A stretch of DNA of 64,000 bases from Acinetobacter sp. ANC 4910 (GCF_004331035.1 NZ_SJNT01000017.1:1-64000); one strand, 5' to 3'; shown: positions 18,211-28,527, counted from the stretch's first letter. Made by a program: numbers and translations. The notes: generated by a model not told the origin, from the sequence alone.

Positions 18211-19731
18211 TTAATCGATAAATTGTTCCGACTGAATATTCAATTCAATATCCCAATGCTTGAATTGCATTTGTTCATCATGCAAATCTGCAACAAGCAA
18301 AGGCCATTGTTTGGCATCGCCAGAAACGCAGAGTTGCCATTGTTGCGCATTGCCAATGGTTAATTCAATGGCAGGAAGCATCGCATCGCTACGACTATGA
18401 TTCAGTAAAACTGCTAATCGAAGCAATAGACATAGATGCACAAGTTTGCTACCACCAACCCTCATCACGTCAATTTTTGCATCGTTACGTAACTTGCGAC
18501 GATGATGTGCAACCAAATGTGAAATCTGGTTTTGGTCAATCTGCGAGAAGCCTGCAATGTCCGAATGTTGTAATAAATAAGCCCCATGACGATGATAACC
18601 ACCATGACTAATCGCTAATCCAATTTCATGTAAATATGCTGCACGACGCAGTAAGTCACTGTCATCACTGGTTAAATTCAGTGGTTTTGCCACCCCGTCA
18701 AATAAATGCTGCACAGTTTTAACGACGCGCTCAGCCTGCTTCGGGTCTGCACCATAACGCCCCATTAACGCTTGCACACTACGGTCACGAATATCCTCGT
18801 GTTGGAAACGACCAAGCAAGTCATACATGACGCCCTCGCGTAATGCGCCGTCCGAATAAACCAAAACTTCAACTTCTAACAACTCAAATACTGCACACAA
18901 AATTGCAATTCCAGCGGGCAAAACTGCTCGACGGTCTTCCTTAAGACCATCAAAATCCATTTCCGAAATATGTTTGTATTTAAGAAGTTTTTCTTTCAGT
19001 TTTTCTAGCCCTTCGCGAGTCAGATTTTCCTGCTCGTTACTCCAACCCATATTGACCGCAATTTGGCGACAAGCTTTAATGGTGCCACTCGATCCAACAA
19101 CAGTATCCCAACCTGCTTCTTTATAGGTATTGGCAATTGCAGATAATTCTTTACGCGCTGCAACCACAGCTTTATCAAAACTTTTTTGATTAATCTCACC
19201 ATCAGCAAAATATAACTTGGTGAACGCGACACATCCCATTTGTAAAGATTCGGTGTGGATTGGTTCAAACTCTTCACCAATAATCAGTTCGGTTGACCCC
19301 CCACCAATATCAATTACCAAACGACGACCACTATTGGCCATGGTATGAGATACACCCAAATAAATCAGACGTGCTTCTTCACGTCCTGCAATAATTTCAA
19401 TCGGTTTTGGCAATATTTCTGCGGCTTTCTGAATAAATTCATGTCCGTTCTTGGCTTGGCGTAAAGCATTGGTTGCCACAATTCTTAAACGATTTGGCTG
19501 CACTGAACTTAAACGTCCAACAAAACGTGCTAAACATGCCAAACCACGTTGTTGTGCTGCTTCAGTTAAGTTTTTATTTTCATCAAGTCCAGCGGCTAAC
19601 TGAACTTTTTCTGACATTGATGCAACTTTTTTGACTTCACCATGGTCTACACGCGCAATCGCAAGGTGAAAGCTGTTCGATCCCATATCGATGGCAGCAA
19701 GTAATTCTTCATCAATCAAAAAATCAGACAT
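18211..19731 (-). CDS. ppx: Exopolyphosphatase (Ppx/GppA family)
   Basis: A 506-residue phosphatase releasing phosphate from polyphosphate chains, or from pppGpp in the related GppA. It has the actin-like ASKHA fold with phosphate-1 motif AAIDMGSNSFHLAIARV (near 11-27) and VIDIGGGSTELIIG (near 140). The C-terminal half carries the HD-like helical domain (YLHEIGLAISHGGYHRHGAYLL), typical of long Ppx. It diverges from trxA across a 265-base gap, the same neighbourhood seen in pseudomonads. Ppx versus GppA cannot be settled from sequence alone, but length and context favour Ppx. Confidence 0.88.
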   Translation of the reverse strand: MSDFLIDEELLAAIDMGSNSFHLAIARVDHGEVKKVASMSEKVQLAAGLDENKNLTEAAQQRGLACLARFVGRLSSVQPNRLRIVATNALRQAKNGHEFIQKAAEILPKPIEIIAGREEARLIYLGVSHTMANSGRRLVIDIGGGSTELIIGEEFEPIHTESLQMGCVAFTKLYFADGEINQKSFDKAVVAARKELSAIANTYKEAGWDTVVGSSGTIKACRQIAVNMGWSNEQENLTREGLEKLKEKLLKYKHISEMDFDGLKEDRRAVLPAGIAILCAVFELLEVEVLVYSDGALREGVMYDLLGRFQHEDIRDRSVQALMGRYGADPKQAERVVKTVQHLFDGVAKPLNLTSDDSDLLRRAAYLHEIGLAISHGGYHRHGAYLLQHSDIAGFSQIDQNQISHLVAHHRRKLRNDAKIDVMRVGGSKLVHLCLLLRLAVLLNHSRSDAMLPAIELTIGNAQQWQLCVSGDAKQWPLLVADLHDEQMQFKHWDIELNIQSEQFID

Positions 19732-19996
19732 TCTTCAAATAAACCTGTACAGAATTGAGCCTAGAGTAATGCACATACATGCAATTTAAAAGCCATTTAT
19801 CTCTTTTAAAGACTGAGCTTTTTATTTTTAAGCATATATGACAATTGTGTTACACGATTAACATCATCGTGAGCTTCAATTAGACAAATCTACTCTAAAG
19901 GTCGAAAATTTGCATCTAACACTACATTGTTAAAGATGGCTATGTAATACTTAGAGTCATTAGCTATCTTTTAATAAAATTTTTGGAGCATATTCC

Positions 19997-20323
19997 ATGT
20001 CAGGCAATATCATCAACACTACAGATGCAAACTTTGAAGCAGATGTTTTAAATTCAGATACTCCCGTTCTTGTTGATTTCTGGGCAGGTTGGTGTGCACC
20101 ATGTAAAGCGATTGCACCTGTATTGGAAGTTCTTGCTAACGAATACGAAGGCAAAGTAAAAATTGTAAAAGTTGACGTGACTTCTTGCGAAGCTACAGCA
20201 GTGAATTACAACATTCGCAACATTCCAGCATTATTAATGTTTAAAAATGGCGAAGTCGTTGCTCAACAAGTTGGCGCAGCACCAAAATCTAAATTAACAG
20301 CCTTCATTGAAGACCATATCTAA
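19997..20323 (+). CDS. trxA: Thioredoxin with variant WCAPC active site
   Basis: A 108-residue cytosolic thioredoxin. The active site reads GWCAPC (Cys33, Cys36) instead of the canonical WCGPC, and the cis-proline loop reads RNIPALL (Pro77) in place of the usual RGIPTLL. Both changes flank the substrate-binding groove and may shift redox potential or partner choice. The rest of the fold is canonical, including DFWA, KVDV and KSKLTAFI. An additional cysteine occurs at 64. It lies between ppx and rho, the usual place of trxA in gammaproteobacteria, and ends in its own terminator. Confidence 0.93.
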   Translation: MSGNIINTTDANFEADVLNSDTPVLVDFWAGWCAPCKAIAPVLEVLANEYEGKVKIVKVDVTSCEATAVNYNIRNIPALLMFKNGEVVAQQVGAAPKSKLTAFIEDHI

Positions 20324-20345
20324 TTCAAACTTTGCAATTAGACCA

Positions 20346-20375
20346 AATGCGTTATGTCCAATAGCGCATTTTTTT
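20346..20375 (+). terminator. trxA terminator
   Basis: AATGCGTTAT pairs with ATAGCGCATT (one G-U pair) around GTCCA, followed by five further T residues; it starts 22 bases after the trxA stop. Confidence 0.85.
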
Positions 20376-20385
20376 CGTCTATAAA

Positions 20386-20414
20386 TTGACAAAGTTAAGA
20401 ATCTCTCTTATATT
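20386..20414 (+). promoter_or_regulatory. Strong sigma-70 promoter for rho with long leader
   Basis: Consensus TTGACA (20386-20391), a 17-base spacer and TATATT (20409-20414). Transcription would begin near 20421, leaving about 225 untranslated bases before rho. Long leaders of this kind host autogenous Rho-dependent attenuation in other gammaproteobacteria. I saw no competing ORF in the leader that I would accept. Confidence 0.7.
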
Positions 20415-20646
20415 TCATGTTCAAGAAAGAAAGGATTTCAACTCCATCTTTTTCTTACAAGACACAACACATAAGATCGCCGTTCGGCAACAGAAATTGT
20501 TTCATACATTTTCTCTTCGCAACAATTTATCAGACCACCGCGTTGTTATTGTATTAATACAATGCCGTCATTTTATTGCTGTATGCGACCGAATGTTGCT
20601 CCCTTTCCAACCTGTTTCTAGAATTTTTGATTCTATCTGACCACAT

Positions 20647-21915
20647 ATGAATTTAACCGAACTCAAGAAAAAACCAATTGGCGAACTCATCAAAATTGCA
20701 GAGTTTATGGGCCTAGAAGGAATGGCACGTAACCGTAAGCAAGATATTATCTTTGCCATCTTAAAGCGTCATGCGATGAATGGCGAAGAGATCTTTGGTG
20801 ATGGCGTTCTCGAAATTCTGTCAGATGGTTTTGGTTTTTTACGCTCTGCAGCAGGCTCTTATCTTGCTGGACCAGATGACATTTATGTTAGCCCTTCGCA
20901 AATTCGTCGTTTTAACTTGCGTACGGGTGACACCATCACGGGAACGATTCGCCCACCGAAAGAAGGTGAACGTTATTTTGCCCTCTTAAAAGTGAATCAA
21001 ATTAACTACGACACACCTGAAAACTCACGCAATAAAATCTTATTCGAAAACTTAACGCCATTATTCCCAACTGAACAGCTGGTCATGGAGTTAGGCAACG
21101 GCACTACAGAAGATTTAACTGCACGTGTTGTCGATTTAGTTGCTCCAATTGGTAAAGGTCAACGTTCAATTATTGTTGCCCCACCTAAAGCGGGTAAAAC
21201 CATGTTGTTGCAAAACATCGCGCAATCGATTGTACGCAATAACCCAGAATGCTTCCTTATCGTTCTTCTGATTGATGAACGCCCTGAAGAAGTGACTGAA
21301 ATGGAACGAACAGTACGTGGTGAAGTCATTGCGTCTACGTTTGATGAATCACCAGCGCGCCACGTACAGGTTGCTGAAATGGTGATTGAAAAAGCAAAAC
21401 GTCTGGTTGAACACAAGAAAGATGTCGTAATTCTGCTTGACTCGATTACCCGTTTGGCTCGTGCTTACAACACTGTCGTACCGTCATCTGGCAAGGTATT
21501 AACAGGTGGTGTCGATGCCCATGCACTTGAGCGTCCGAAGCGTTTCTTTGGTGCCGCACGTAATATTGAAGAAGGTGGCTCACTGACCATTATCTCGACT
21601 GCCCTGATTGAAACTGGCAGTAAGATGGATGAAGTGATCTATGAAGAATTCAAAGGTACAGGTAACCAAGAGATTACACTAGATCGTCGTATTGCTGAAA
21701 AACGTGTATTCCCTGCCATGAACATTAAAAAGTCAGGCACACGTCGTGAAGAGCGCTTAATGTCTGAAGATAACCTACGTAAAGTATGGATTCTACGCAA
21801 GTTACTTCACACTCAAGATGAATTGGCTGCAATGGAATTTTTATTGGATCGTATGAAAGAAACCAAAACCAATGATGATTTCTTTGATCAAATGAAGCGT
21901 AAAGCAACCAATTAA
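20647..21915 (+). CDS. rho: Transcription termination factor Rho
   Basis: The 422-residue hexameric RNA helicase that ends transcription at Rho-dependent sites. Domains in order: N-terminal helical domain (1-47), cold-shock-like primary RNA-binding site (about 48-120, DGFGFLRS and [15 protein letters not shown]), and the RecA-like ATPase with Walker [13 protein letters not shown] (near 180) and Walker [17 protein letters not shown] (near 262), then the Q- and R-loop region. There is no N-terminal insertion as seen in actinobacteria. The length is near E. coli Rho (419). It is transcribed from its own promoter. Confidence 0.98.
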   Translation: MNLTELKKKPIGELIKIAEFMGLEGMARNRKQDIIFAILKRHAMNGEEIFGDGVLEILSDGFGFLRSAAGSYLAGPDDIYVSPSQIRRFNLRTGDTITGTIRPPKEGERYFALLKVNQINYDTPENSRNKILFENLTPLFPTEQLVMELGNGTTEDLTARVVDLVAPIGKGQRSIIVAPPKAGKTMLLQNIAQSIVRNNPECFLIVLLIDERPEEVTEMERTVRGEVIASTFDESPARHVQVAEMVIEKAKRLVEHKKDVVILLDSITRLARAYNTVVPSSGKVLTGGVDAHALERPKRFFGAARNIEEGGSLTIISTALIETGSKMDEVIYEEFKGTGNQEITLDRRIAEKRVFPAMNIKKSGTRREERLMSEDNLRKVWILRKLLHTQDELAAMEFLLDRMKETKTNDDFFDQMKRKATN

Positions 21916-21936
21916 TTTGATTAATGAAAAATAAAC

Positions 21937-21961
21937 AGGTCACTTTTATAGTGGCCTTTTT
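21937..21961 (+). terminator. rho terminator
   Basis: AGGTCACT and AGTGGCCT form an 8-bp stem (one G-U pair) around TTTAT, followed by T-rich sequence, 21 bases after the rho stop. Confidence 0.85.
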
Positions 21962-22325
21962 ATTTGGTTGACTTTGTTAACATAAATACACATTTTGCCT
22001 TGAGCTATGTAACAACAGTTGCAAATATTTGATTGTTAAATGAATGATTTTAAAAACCTCTTTAATTTTATAAACTTAATTAGTATTTCTCCAATATAAA
22101 GCACATCTTTAATTGTTATTTTCTGTTAAAAAAAAGCATTTATTTGCTCATTTTTTGGTTTTTTTTCACACAAACTAGTAGTAATTCAAAATGGGCAGTG
22201 ATAGCATATTCGCAGACCAGTTAAGCTGCTCCTGCATTGTTACTACCTAACAAATTTAGGAAGAATAAAAGCACATAACAGCTGACCTAGGTTTTTTTTA
22301 ATCTCATATTTTAGAGAGTGATGCC
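21962..22325 (+). other. AT-rich leader region of lipoprotein gene
   Basis: A 364-base gap with no supportable ORF. It contains homopolymer A/T runs, a short CCTAA-CAAAT-TTAGG hairpin near 22250, and ACCTAGG followed by eight T residues about 30 bases before the start codon. The gene start is preceded by AGAGAG. The length suggests a regulated or long untranslated leader, but no known RNA family is apparent to me. Confidence 0.3.
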
Positions 22326-22580
22326 ATGTTATTCAAAAAAATCGCTATTGCTGCTGCAGTTGCTACTACTTTAGCTTTCGTTGGCTGTGCTAAAAAAGAA
22401 GAAGCTCCTGCTGCTGAAGCTGCTGCTTCTGCTGCGTCTGAAGCTACTGCTGCTGCTTCTGAAGCTTCTGCTGCTGTAGACGCTGCTGCTGTTGAAGCTG
22501 CTTCTGCTGCTAACGTTGCTGCTTCTGCTGCTGACGTTGCTGCTTCTGCTGCTGACGCTGCTGCTTCTGCTGCTCACTAA
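22326..22580 (+). CDS. Alanine-rich repeat lipoprotein, Lpp/OprI-like
   Basis: An 84-residue protein with a lipoprotein signal peptide (hydrophobic AIAAAVATTLAF, then FVGC with the acylated Cys21). The mature part is almost only Ala, Ser, Glu, Asp and Val, with repeats of the type ASAADVAASAADAAASA. The spacing of Val/Ala suggests a long amphipathic helix that could trimerise like Lpp or OprI, but the C-terminal Lys/Arg used by Lpp for peptidoglycan attachment is absent (it ends SAAH), so covalent anchoring is unlikely. Codons are strikingly monotonous (GCT, TCT, GAC), forming a near-perfect DNA tandem repeat. Function is inferred from composition only. Confidence 0.75.
   Translation: MLFKKIAIAAAVATTLAFVGCAKKEEAPAAEAAASAASEATAAASEASAAVDAAAVEAASAANVAASAADVAASAADAAASAAH
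22480..22576 (+). repeat. GCT-rich tandem repeat inside the lipoprotein gene
   Basis: Imperfect units built on GCTGCTTCTGCTGCTGACGT-type blocks (about 24 bases) repeat through the 3' half of the gene, encoding the Ala/Ser/Asp heptad-like segments. Uniform codon choice in each unit suggests recent duplication or slippage, so copy number may vary between strains. Confidence 0.65.
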
Positions 22581-22597
22581 TCTTTACGATTACGTAG

Positions 22598-22636
22598 CAA
22601 AAAAAAGAGAGAACTTACGTTCTCTCTTTTTTTTGC
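22598..22636. terminator. Terminator between lipoprotein gene and ihfA
   Basis: AAAAAAGAGAGAAC-TTAC-GTTCTCTCTTTTTT, a 14-bp stem with A- and T-tracts. It lies 18 bases after the lipoprotein stop and about 75 bases past the ihfA stop on the other strand, so it mainly serves the lipoprotein gene. Confidence 0.9.
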
Positions 22637-22712
22637 CTGAAATTTACTATTTATCTCGAAATATCAATAATTTTAAGAAATTACATCAATCCCAAAATAA
22701 TAAAAAAGCAGA

Positions 22713-23009
22713 TCAATCGATCTGCTCTTTCCCAACACGCTGTCTAAATTTCTGACCTGCGCGGAATGTAACTACACGGCGGGCAGAAATCGGAATCTCT
22801 TCACCCGTTTTAGGATTTCTACCTGGTCGTTGACGCTTATCACGCAACTCGAAGTTTCCGAAACCCGAAAGTTTAACCTGTTCTCCAGAAATAAGCGCTT
22901 GGCTTATTTCATCAAAGAACAATTCGACCATTTGTTTTGCTTCACGACGGTTTAAACTCGTGAGCTCACTTAAATGATCAGCCATTTCTGCTTTAGTTAA
23001 TGCTGTCAT
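22713..23009 (-). CDS. ihfA: Integration host factor subunit alpha
   Basis: A 98-residue DNA-bending protein of the HU/IHF family; with IhfB it sharply bends specific sites and shapes the nucleoid and sigma-54 promoters. The alpha-subunit features are [12 protein letters not shown] at the N terminus and the beta-arm [21 protein letters not shown] with the intercalating proline. It starts inside the pheT stop (ATGA overlap, 23006-23009), so it is translationally coupled to pheT, as in other gammaproteobacteria. Confidence 0.96.
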   Translation of the reverse strand: MTALTKAEMADHLSELTSLNRREAKQMVELFFDEISQALISGEQVKLSGFGNFELRDKRQRPGRNPKTGEEIPISARRVVTFRAGQKFRQRVGKEQID

Positions 23010-25387
23010 GAAGCCCTCAATGTCGCCTGATAAGTGTTTTGCAACACTTCAATAATTGTATCCATACCCGATTTGATTTCAGCATCTTCTAATGTACGTG
23101 AAGGATGTTGCCATAACAGTGCAAATGCCAATGAGCGTTTACCTGCTTCAACCCCTTGTCCTGTGTACACATCGAAGAGCCAATTCGAGTTTAACAGCTC
23201 CCCACCAGTTTTAGTGATAAGTTGCTGAATTTCACCAATATTAATCTTATCACTAATTAAAAGCGCAATATCACGTCTTACTGATGGAAAACGTGATAAT
23301 TCTGTAAAATTAGATACATAAGTTTGCAAAACTGCCTTTTGATCAAGTTCAGCCACCCAAGTCGTACCTAAATCCAACTCTGCCTCCAGCGTTGGGTGCA
23401 AACGACCTAAATAACCGATTGATTGACCACCTACCATAATCTCTGCTGACTGACCAGGATGCAACCATACTCGCTCTGAACGAGCATATTCCACTTTGAT
23501 ACGCCCTGCCGCCAACAACTCTTCCACTTCACCTTTAAAATCAAAGAAGTCCATTGCTTGTGGTTTGGCATGCCAAGATTCTGCTTGCTTCGCACCTACA
23601 GCAATCATGGCTAATGTAGGAATCTGTTTTAAATCATGGATGTTATTTGCATCTTGATAATCAAAACGTAAGCCCAACTCAAAGAAGCGCACACGACTTT
23701 GTTGGCGGTTAATATTATATTGCACGCAAGGAATTAAGCTTGAAAGCAAAGTCGAACGCATGACCGCTAAATCACTTGAAATTGGATTGGCCAATGCCAA
23801 CGGATTAACTGCTGGATTGAGCTGTTTTTCTAGTTTCAAATCCGCAAAGCTGAAACTAATCGCTTCTTGATAACCCAAAGTCACGAGGGTTTGACGAAGC
23901 TGAGCCATTTCAAATTGGTCTTGATATTGAGCCAATTGTGCTTCAATTTTTGGCAAGCTGATTTGAATGTTGTCATAACCATGGATACGTGCGACTTCTT
24001 CAATCAGATCTTGGTAGATCGCCATATCATAACGGTGTGATGGTGGAACAACAGACCACTGACCTTCCGCTTTAACCGTCACAGCACAACCTAAACGTGT
24101 TAGGGCATCAACAATAAATTCGCCTTCTACACGATAACCCAGTAATTGATCGACTTGTGTCTGTTTAAGCTCAATCGCTTCGCGTTTAGGCAAAACTTCA
24201 GCTTGTTCTGCAACCGTAATCGGACCAAATTCACCACCAGCAAGCTCAGCAATCAATTGTGATGCACGATGCATTGCAATCATTGGTAATTCAAAGTCTA
24301 CACCACGTTCATAACGCTGCGACGCATCGGTATGTAAACCAAAACTACGCGCACGCCCCGCAATATGTAAAGGTGCGAAGAATGCAGATTCTAAGAAAAT
24401 TTCAGTCGTTTCATCGGTGACTGAAGATGATAAACCACCCATGATACCCGCAATCGCCAATGCTTTTTCATCATCCGCAATCACCATCACTTTTTCATTC
24501 AGTTCCACAGCTTGTTCATTTAACAACACCAGTTTTTCAGCTGCCGTTGCTTGACGCACATGTACTGCACCCTGAACCTTTCCACCATCAAAAGCATGTA
24601 ATGGTTGACCCAACTCCATTAATACATAGTTGGTAATATCAACCAAAATACTGTGTTGACGCATACCTGAACGCGCAAGTGCACGCTCCATCCATTCTGG
24701 TGTTGGTGCTTTAGTATTTACGTTTTTGATTACGCGACCTAAATAACGCGGGCAACCTTCAGTCGTGACAACAACTTTTTTCTCATCTGCAATTGTCGCA
24801 GCTACTTCTTTAATCTCTGGCGCAACCGCAGTCATTTGGTTAATCACCGCAATTTCACGTGCAATACCACGAATACTGAAGCAGTCACCGCGGTTTGGCG
24901 TAATGCTGATGTCAATCACATGATCATCTAAATCTAGATATTCACGGATATTCACGCCCACAGGCGCATCTGCTGGGAGTTCTAAAAGACCATCAATTTT
25001 GTCTTCTAAATCAATTTCCGAAGCACCACACAACATGCCTTGTGATTCAATACCACGCAACTTGCCTTTTTTAATTTTAAAATCACCTGGTAGCACTGCA
25101 CCAATCGTCGCTACAGGAGCTTTCATGCCCACACGAACATTCGGTGCACCACATACAATTTGCAAAGGTTCACCTGAACCAATATTTACGGTAGTGACAC
25201 GTAAACGGTCTGCATCAGGATGTTGTTCTACGGTAAGCACTTCACCAACTACAACACCTGTAAATGGTTTTGCCGCAGGAGATAAATCATCGACTTCCAA
25301 ACCGAGCATGGTCAGTTGGTCAGATAAAGTTTCGCTATCAATGGCTGGATTCACCCATGTGCGTAACCAATTTTCGCTAATTTTCAT
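23006..25387 (-). CDS. pheT: Phenylalanine--tRNA ligase subunit beta
   Basis: The 793-residue beta subunit of PheRS, which pairs with PheS to charge tRNA(Phe) and edit mis-charged tyrosine. It starts at the family N terminus [12 protein letters not shown] (ATG 25387). A longer frame to 25441 only reads into the repeat element upstream. Domains: EMAP-like tRNA-binding domain (about 39-150), B3/B4 editing region, B5 domain with DITPNRGDC... and the FDX-ACB anticodon-binding domain at the C terminus ([15 protein letters not shown]). An AAGGA ribosome site lies 10 bases before the start. It is separated from pheS by an unusual 136-base gap holding the palindromic element. Confidence 0.96.
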   Translation of the reverse strand: MKISENWLRTWVNPAIDSETLSDQLTMLGLEVDDLSPAAKPFTGVVVGEVLTVEQHPDADRLRVTTVNIGSGEPLQIVCGAPNVRVGMKAPVATIGAVLPGDFKIKKGKLRGIESQGMLCGASEIDLEDKIDGLLELPADAPVGVNIREYLDLDDHVIDISITPNRGDCFSIRGIAREIAVINQMTAVAPEIKEVAATIADEKKVVVTTEGCPRYLGRVIKNVNTKAPTPEWMERALARSGMRQHSILVDITNYVLMELGQPLHAFDGGKVQGAVHVRQATAAEKLVLLNEQAVELNEKVMVIADDEKALAIAGIMGGLSSSVTDETTEIFLESAFFAPLHIAGRARSFGLHTDASQRYERGVDFELPMIAMHRASQLIAELAGGEFGPITVAEQAEVLPKREAIELKQTQVDQLLGYRVEGEFIVDALTRLGCAVTVKAEGQWSVVPPSHRYDMAIYQDLIEEVARIHGYDNIQISLPKIEAQLAQYQDQFEMAQLRQTLVTLGYQEAISFSFADLKLEKQLNPAVNPLALANPISSDLAVMRSTLLSSLIPCVQYNINRQQSRVRFFELGLRFDYQDANNIHDLKQIPTLAMIAVGAKQAESWHAKPQAMDFFDFKGEVEELLAAGRIKVEYARSERVWLHPGQSAEIMVGGQSIGYLGRLHPTLEAELDLGTTWVAELDQKAVLQTYVSNFTELSRFPSVRRDIALLISDKINIGEIQQLITKTGGELLNSNWLFDVYTGQGVEAGKRSLAFALLWQHPSRTLEDAEIKSGMDTIIEVLQNTYQATLRAS

Positions 25388-25402
25388 AAATTCAATGTCC
25401 TT

Positions 25403-25494
25403 AATCTCCCCTAACCCTCTTTTAAAAGAGGGAAAACACACTACCGTTTTAGGTAGACTAGTCCCCCTTTATAAAGGGGGACTTAGGGGGATTT
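25403..25494. repeat. Cloverleaf-like palindromic repeat between pheS and pheT
   Basis: About 92 bases with near-matching inverted ends (AATCTCCCCTAA at 25403-25414; TTAGGGGGATT at 25483-25493). Inside are three further hairpins: CCCTCTTTTAAAAGAGGG (25415-25432), CTACC-GTTTTA-GGTAG (25441-25456) and GTCCCCCTTTATAAAGGGGGAC (25461-25482). Paired ends plus three internal stems would fold as a cloverleaf in RNA or extruded DNA. This resembles a small non-autonomous mobile repeat. A diverged copy of one arm occurs at 58575-58610. Confidence 0.7.
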
Positions 25495-25523
25495 CAATAA
25501 ATCTCAAATAACTGTTTAAACTA

Positions 25524-26525
<1,002 letters not shown>

Positions 26526-26548
26526 TTAATAATAAGATAAAACCCGAT

Positions 26549-26557
26549 ATTCTATCA
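26549..26557 (-). promoter_or_regulatory. Extended -10 candidate for pheS
   Basis: On the minus strand TGATAGAAT reads as an extended -10 (TGn-TAGAAT) about 45 bases before the pheS start; no convincing -35 is present. This is the only decent promoter-like site in the 155-base divergent gap. Confidence 0.4.
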
Positions 26558-26659
26558 GTTTTTAACAAGATTGATGAGTTTCCAATTAAGGAAAATTTGA
26601 TTAACATCCGAAATTAGAAAAAGTATAAGATAAACCCACTTGCAAAGAGATCAATATCT

Positions 26660-27682
26660 ATGGCCCTCGATCAAATTTGGAAACAACAGCTCACGCTCGT
26701 CACCTATGGCAATGAATTCCTCAACAAAGAGCTGAGTTTTAATCGTTGGCAACAACATCCTATTTTTGATCAACATCTCTTTGTATTTCGAGATCTTATC
26801 TCGCAGCATTTATTGGCACAACACTTTCAAATTTGGCTGGAAGGACTCAAAAAACAGGGCACAAAACGCCTAAGTTTACACAGTTCAAGTCTGTTAAATG
26901 ACGAACAGAATCCAAATGCCAACGTCGAACTTCTGCCTTTCGCACATTTTATTGTCAGCCACGAAGCCAATAAAAAAATCGCTTGGATTTTTGGTAAAGA
27001 ATTGGCGGAATGGTATAACGCAGATAATGATTTTGAAGTCCCAGCTGCACAGCAAAATCCCTTACGTCACGAAACCTTCTGGCGTTTTGAACTCAACTCC
27101 AAACTTGCCAAACGCATTGATGCAGATTTACAACCACCAAATTGGGATGATATTCAAAGCTACACACAAACCGAATTATTCAATAACCTCTTAATACAAG
27201 GTTTTGTCGAGCCTACACAGGCAAACTTACCTTACTTTGGCTATGTTGCAAAAACAAATAGTGGAAACGAATTAGATCCACAAAAGCTTGCTTTAATACC
27301 GACGGATTATCCTGCTGATTTTGCACATAAATCCCTCTACAGACTCGAAGCCTTAAATCATTATATCCAGAATAAATTACAACATCCTCAACATGAAGAT
27401 GGCTCCCTACTCAGCGCTGATGAACAACTCAACCTACGCCATTTTTCGCAAAAACTCGAAGATCTTCAAGCCAAATTTATTGTGAAAGTTGCCAACCACT
27501 ATCAAACAGCGCAACTAACTTCGATTGCCATCAATAATCCCTTAGAAGGGGCCCCTGTTACAACCGCAGCTTCTACTCCATCCACTACACATCACCCTCA
27601 TAAAATTGGTTCTTCTGCCGTATTCAAGCTCATCCTGATTACCGTCATTATTTGTGTTGTGGCTTATTATTTTGGTTTATAA
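26660..27682 (+). CDS. Putative tail-anchored membrane protein of unknown function
   Basis: I do not recognise the family. The 340-residue product is soluble for its first 300 residues (rich in Gln, Asn, Trp and Leu, predicted mainly helical), then has a Thr/Ser/Pro-rich linker (about 285-308) and one hydrophobic segment at the very end (about 319-339, FKLILITVIICVVAYYFGL). There is no signal peptide, so it would be C-tail anchored in the inner membrane with the body in the cytosol. It diverges from pheS and is closed by a strong terminator. It sits inside the interrupted rplT-pheS region, where no gene would be expected by comparison with E. coli. Confidence 0.72.
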   Translation: MALDQIWKQQLTLVTYGNEFLNKELSFNRWQQHPIFDQHLFVFRDLISQHLLAQHFQIWLEGLKKQGTKRLSLHSSSLLNDEQNPNANVELLPFAHFIVSHEANKKIAWIFGKELAEWYNADNDFEVPAAQQNPLRHETFWRFELNSKLAKRIDADLQPPNWDDIQSYTQTELFNNLLIQGFVEPTQANLPYFGYVAKTNSGNELDPQKLALIPTDYPADFAHKSLYRLEALNHYIQNKLQHPQHEDGSLLSADEQLNLRHFSQKLEDLQAKFIVKVANHYQTAQLTSIAINNPLEGAPVTTAASTPSTTHHPHKIGSSAVFKLILITVIICVVAYYFGL

Positions 27683-27689
27683 AAACATC

Positions 27690-27715
27690 AAAGGCCACAT
27701 CATGTGGCCTTTTTT
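27690..27715 (+). terminator. Terminator after tail-anchored protein gene
   Basis: AAAGGCCACATCATGTGGCCTTTTTT, a 9-bp GC-rich stem with a T-run, 8 bases after the stop. Confidence 0.9.
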
Positions 27716-27802
27716 AAATTCATAATAAATAATTAAATCAATCAATTGAATCAAAAATCTGCTTTTCTAAAAATTTATTAAAGTACAGTAAAACAAATTA
27801 GA

Positions 27803-28018
27803 TCAGGAGGTTATCAACAAATTAAAGGGCCGTATTTCAATGTGCACTTGATGCTCATCGGCATGCTGATTGATATAATGCTGCACAGCAACAACTTCCC
27901 CTTCTAATTGTGCGTCTGGCCCATACATAATTTTAACCGATTCGCCAATTCTTGGAATCATTTCTAGCTTTACAGTGATCCGCGCCTGATTCACACCCAC
28001 AATTTCTGCAAGCATCAT
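27803..28018 (-). CDS. Small conserved-looking protein of unknown function
   Basis: A 71-residue hydrophilic protein with alternating hydrophobic residues (ARITVKLEMIP, EVVAVQHYI, HQVHIEIRPF), suggesting a small beta-barrel. No membrane span or signal. It has AGGA-type ribosome sites before two adjacent ATGs (28018 and 28015). It lies between the rplT terminator and the convergent tail-anchored gene, so it is transcribed separately from rplT unless that terminator is leaky. I cannot name a family. Confidence 0.55.
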   Translation of the reverse strand: MMLAEIVGVNQARITVKLEMIPRIGESVKIMYGPDAQLEGEVVAVQHYINQHADEHQVHIEIRPFNLLITS

Positions 28019-28121
28019 CCTATTCCTTTTTTATAATGACTTGTTTTTATTAGGCAACTAAGTCCTGTTCATTTAAAGATAAATTATGTAACACCAGCCC
28101 TTTCCATAAAAATTATGCAAT

Positions 28122-28150
28122 AAAAAAGACCGCATAAAGCGGTCTTTTTT
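28122..28150 (-). terminator. rpmI-rplT operon terminator
   Basis: AAAAAAGACCGC-ATAAA-GCGGTCTTTTTT hairpin, starting 17 bases after the rplT stop; the T-run lies on the minus-strand transcript. Confidence 0.9.
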
Positions 28151-28167
28151 AAATCATCGAGAGATGA

Positions 28168-28527
28168 TTAAGCAGCTAATGCGCCTTTAGCTTTTTCAGC
28201 TAAAGCAGCAAATGCAACTGCGTCATGCATAGCGATGTCAGCAAGTACGCGACGGTCGATGATCACTTGAGCTTTTTTCAAGCCATCGATCATACGGCTG
28301 TATGACAAACCATTTAGACGAGCACCAGCATTGATACGCGCAATCCATAGAGCACGGAATTGACGTTTCTTCTGACGACGGTCACGGTAAGCGTATTGAC
28401 CCGCTTTGATTACTGCTTGGAACGCTACGCGATATACGCGTGAACGAGCGCCGTAGTAACCTTTAGCACGAGCAAGAATTTTTTTATGACGGCGATGAGC
28501 CTGTACACCACGTTTTACACGAGCCAT
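28168..28527 (-). CDS. rplT: 50S ribosomal protein L20
   Basis: A 119-residue early-assembly protein binding 23S rRNA domain II. The sequence is canonical: [18 protein letters not shown] at the N terminus, the basic [17 protein letters not shown] helix and the C-terminal LADIAMHD region. In many bacteria L20 represses its own operon by binding the mRNA leader. It follows rpmI by 11 bases and ends in a strong terminator. Confidence 0.98.
   Translation of the reverse strand: MARVKRGVQAHRRHKKILARAKGYYGARSRVYRVAFQAVIKAGQYAYRDRRQKKRQFRALWIARINAGARLNGLSYSRMIDGLKKAQVIIDRRVLADIAMHDAVAFAALAEKAKGALAA

Noticed and set aside
22371-22577. Minus-strand Ser-rich ORF opposite the lipoprotein gene
   Set aside because: It is the reverse complement of the GCT/TCT repeat, with no start region or ribosome site.
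22492-22755. Plus-strand Leu-rich ORF overlapping the repeat lipoprotein
   Set aside because: Shifted reading of the same repeat; it runs through the terminator.
25387-25441. N-terminal extension of pheT into the repeat
   Set aside because: The extra 18 residues are encoded by the palindromic element; the family starts at [12 protein letters not shown].
24999-25511. Plus-strand 170-residue ORF opposite pheT
   Set aside because: Shadow of pheT running into the repeat element.
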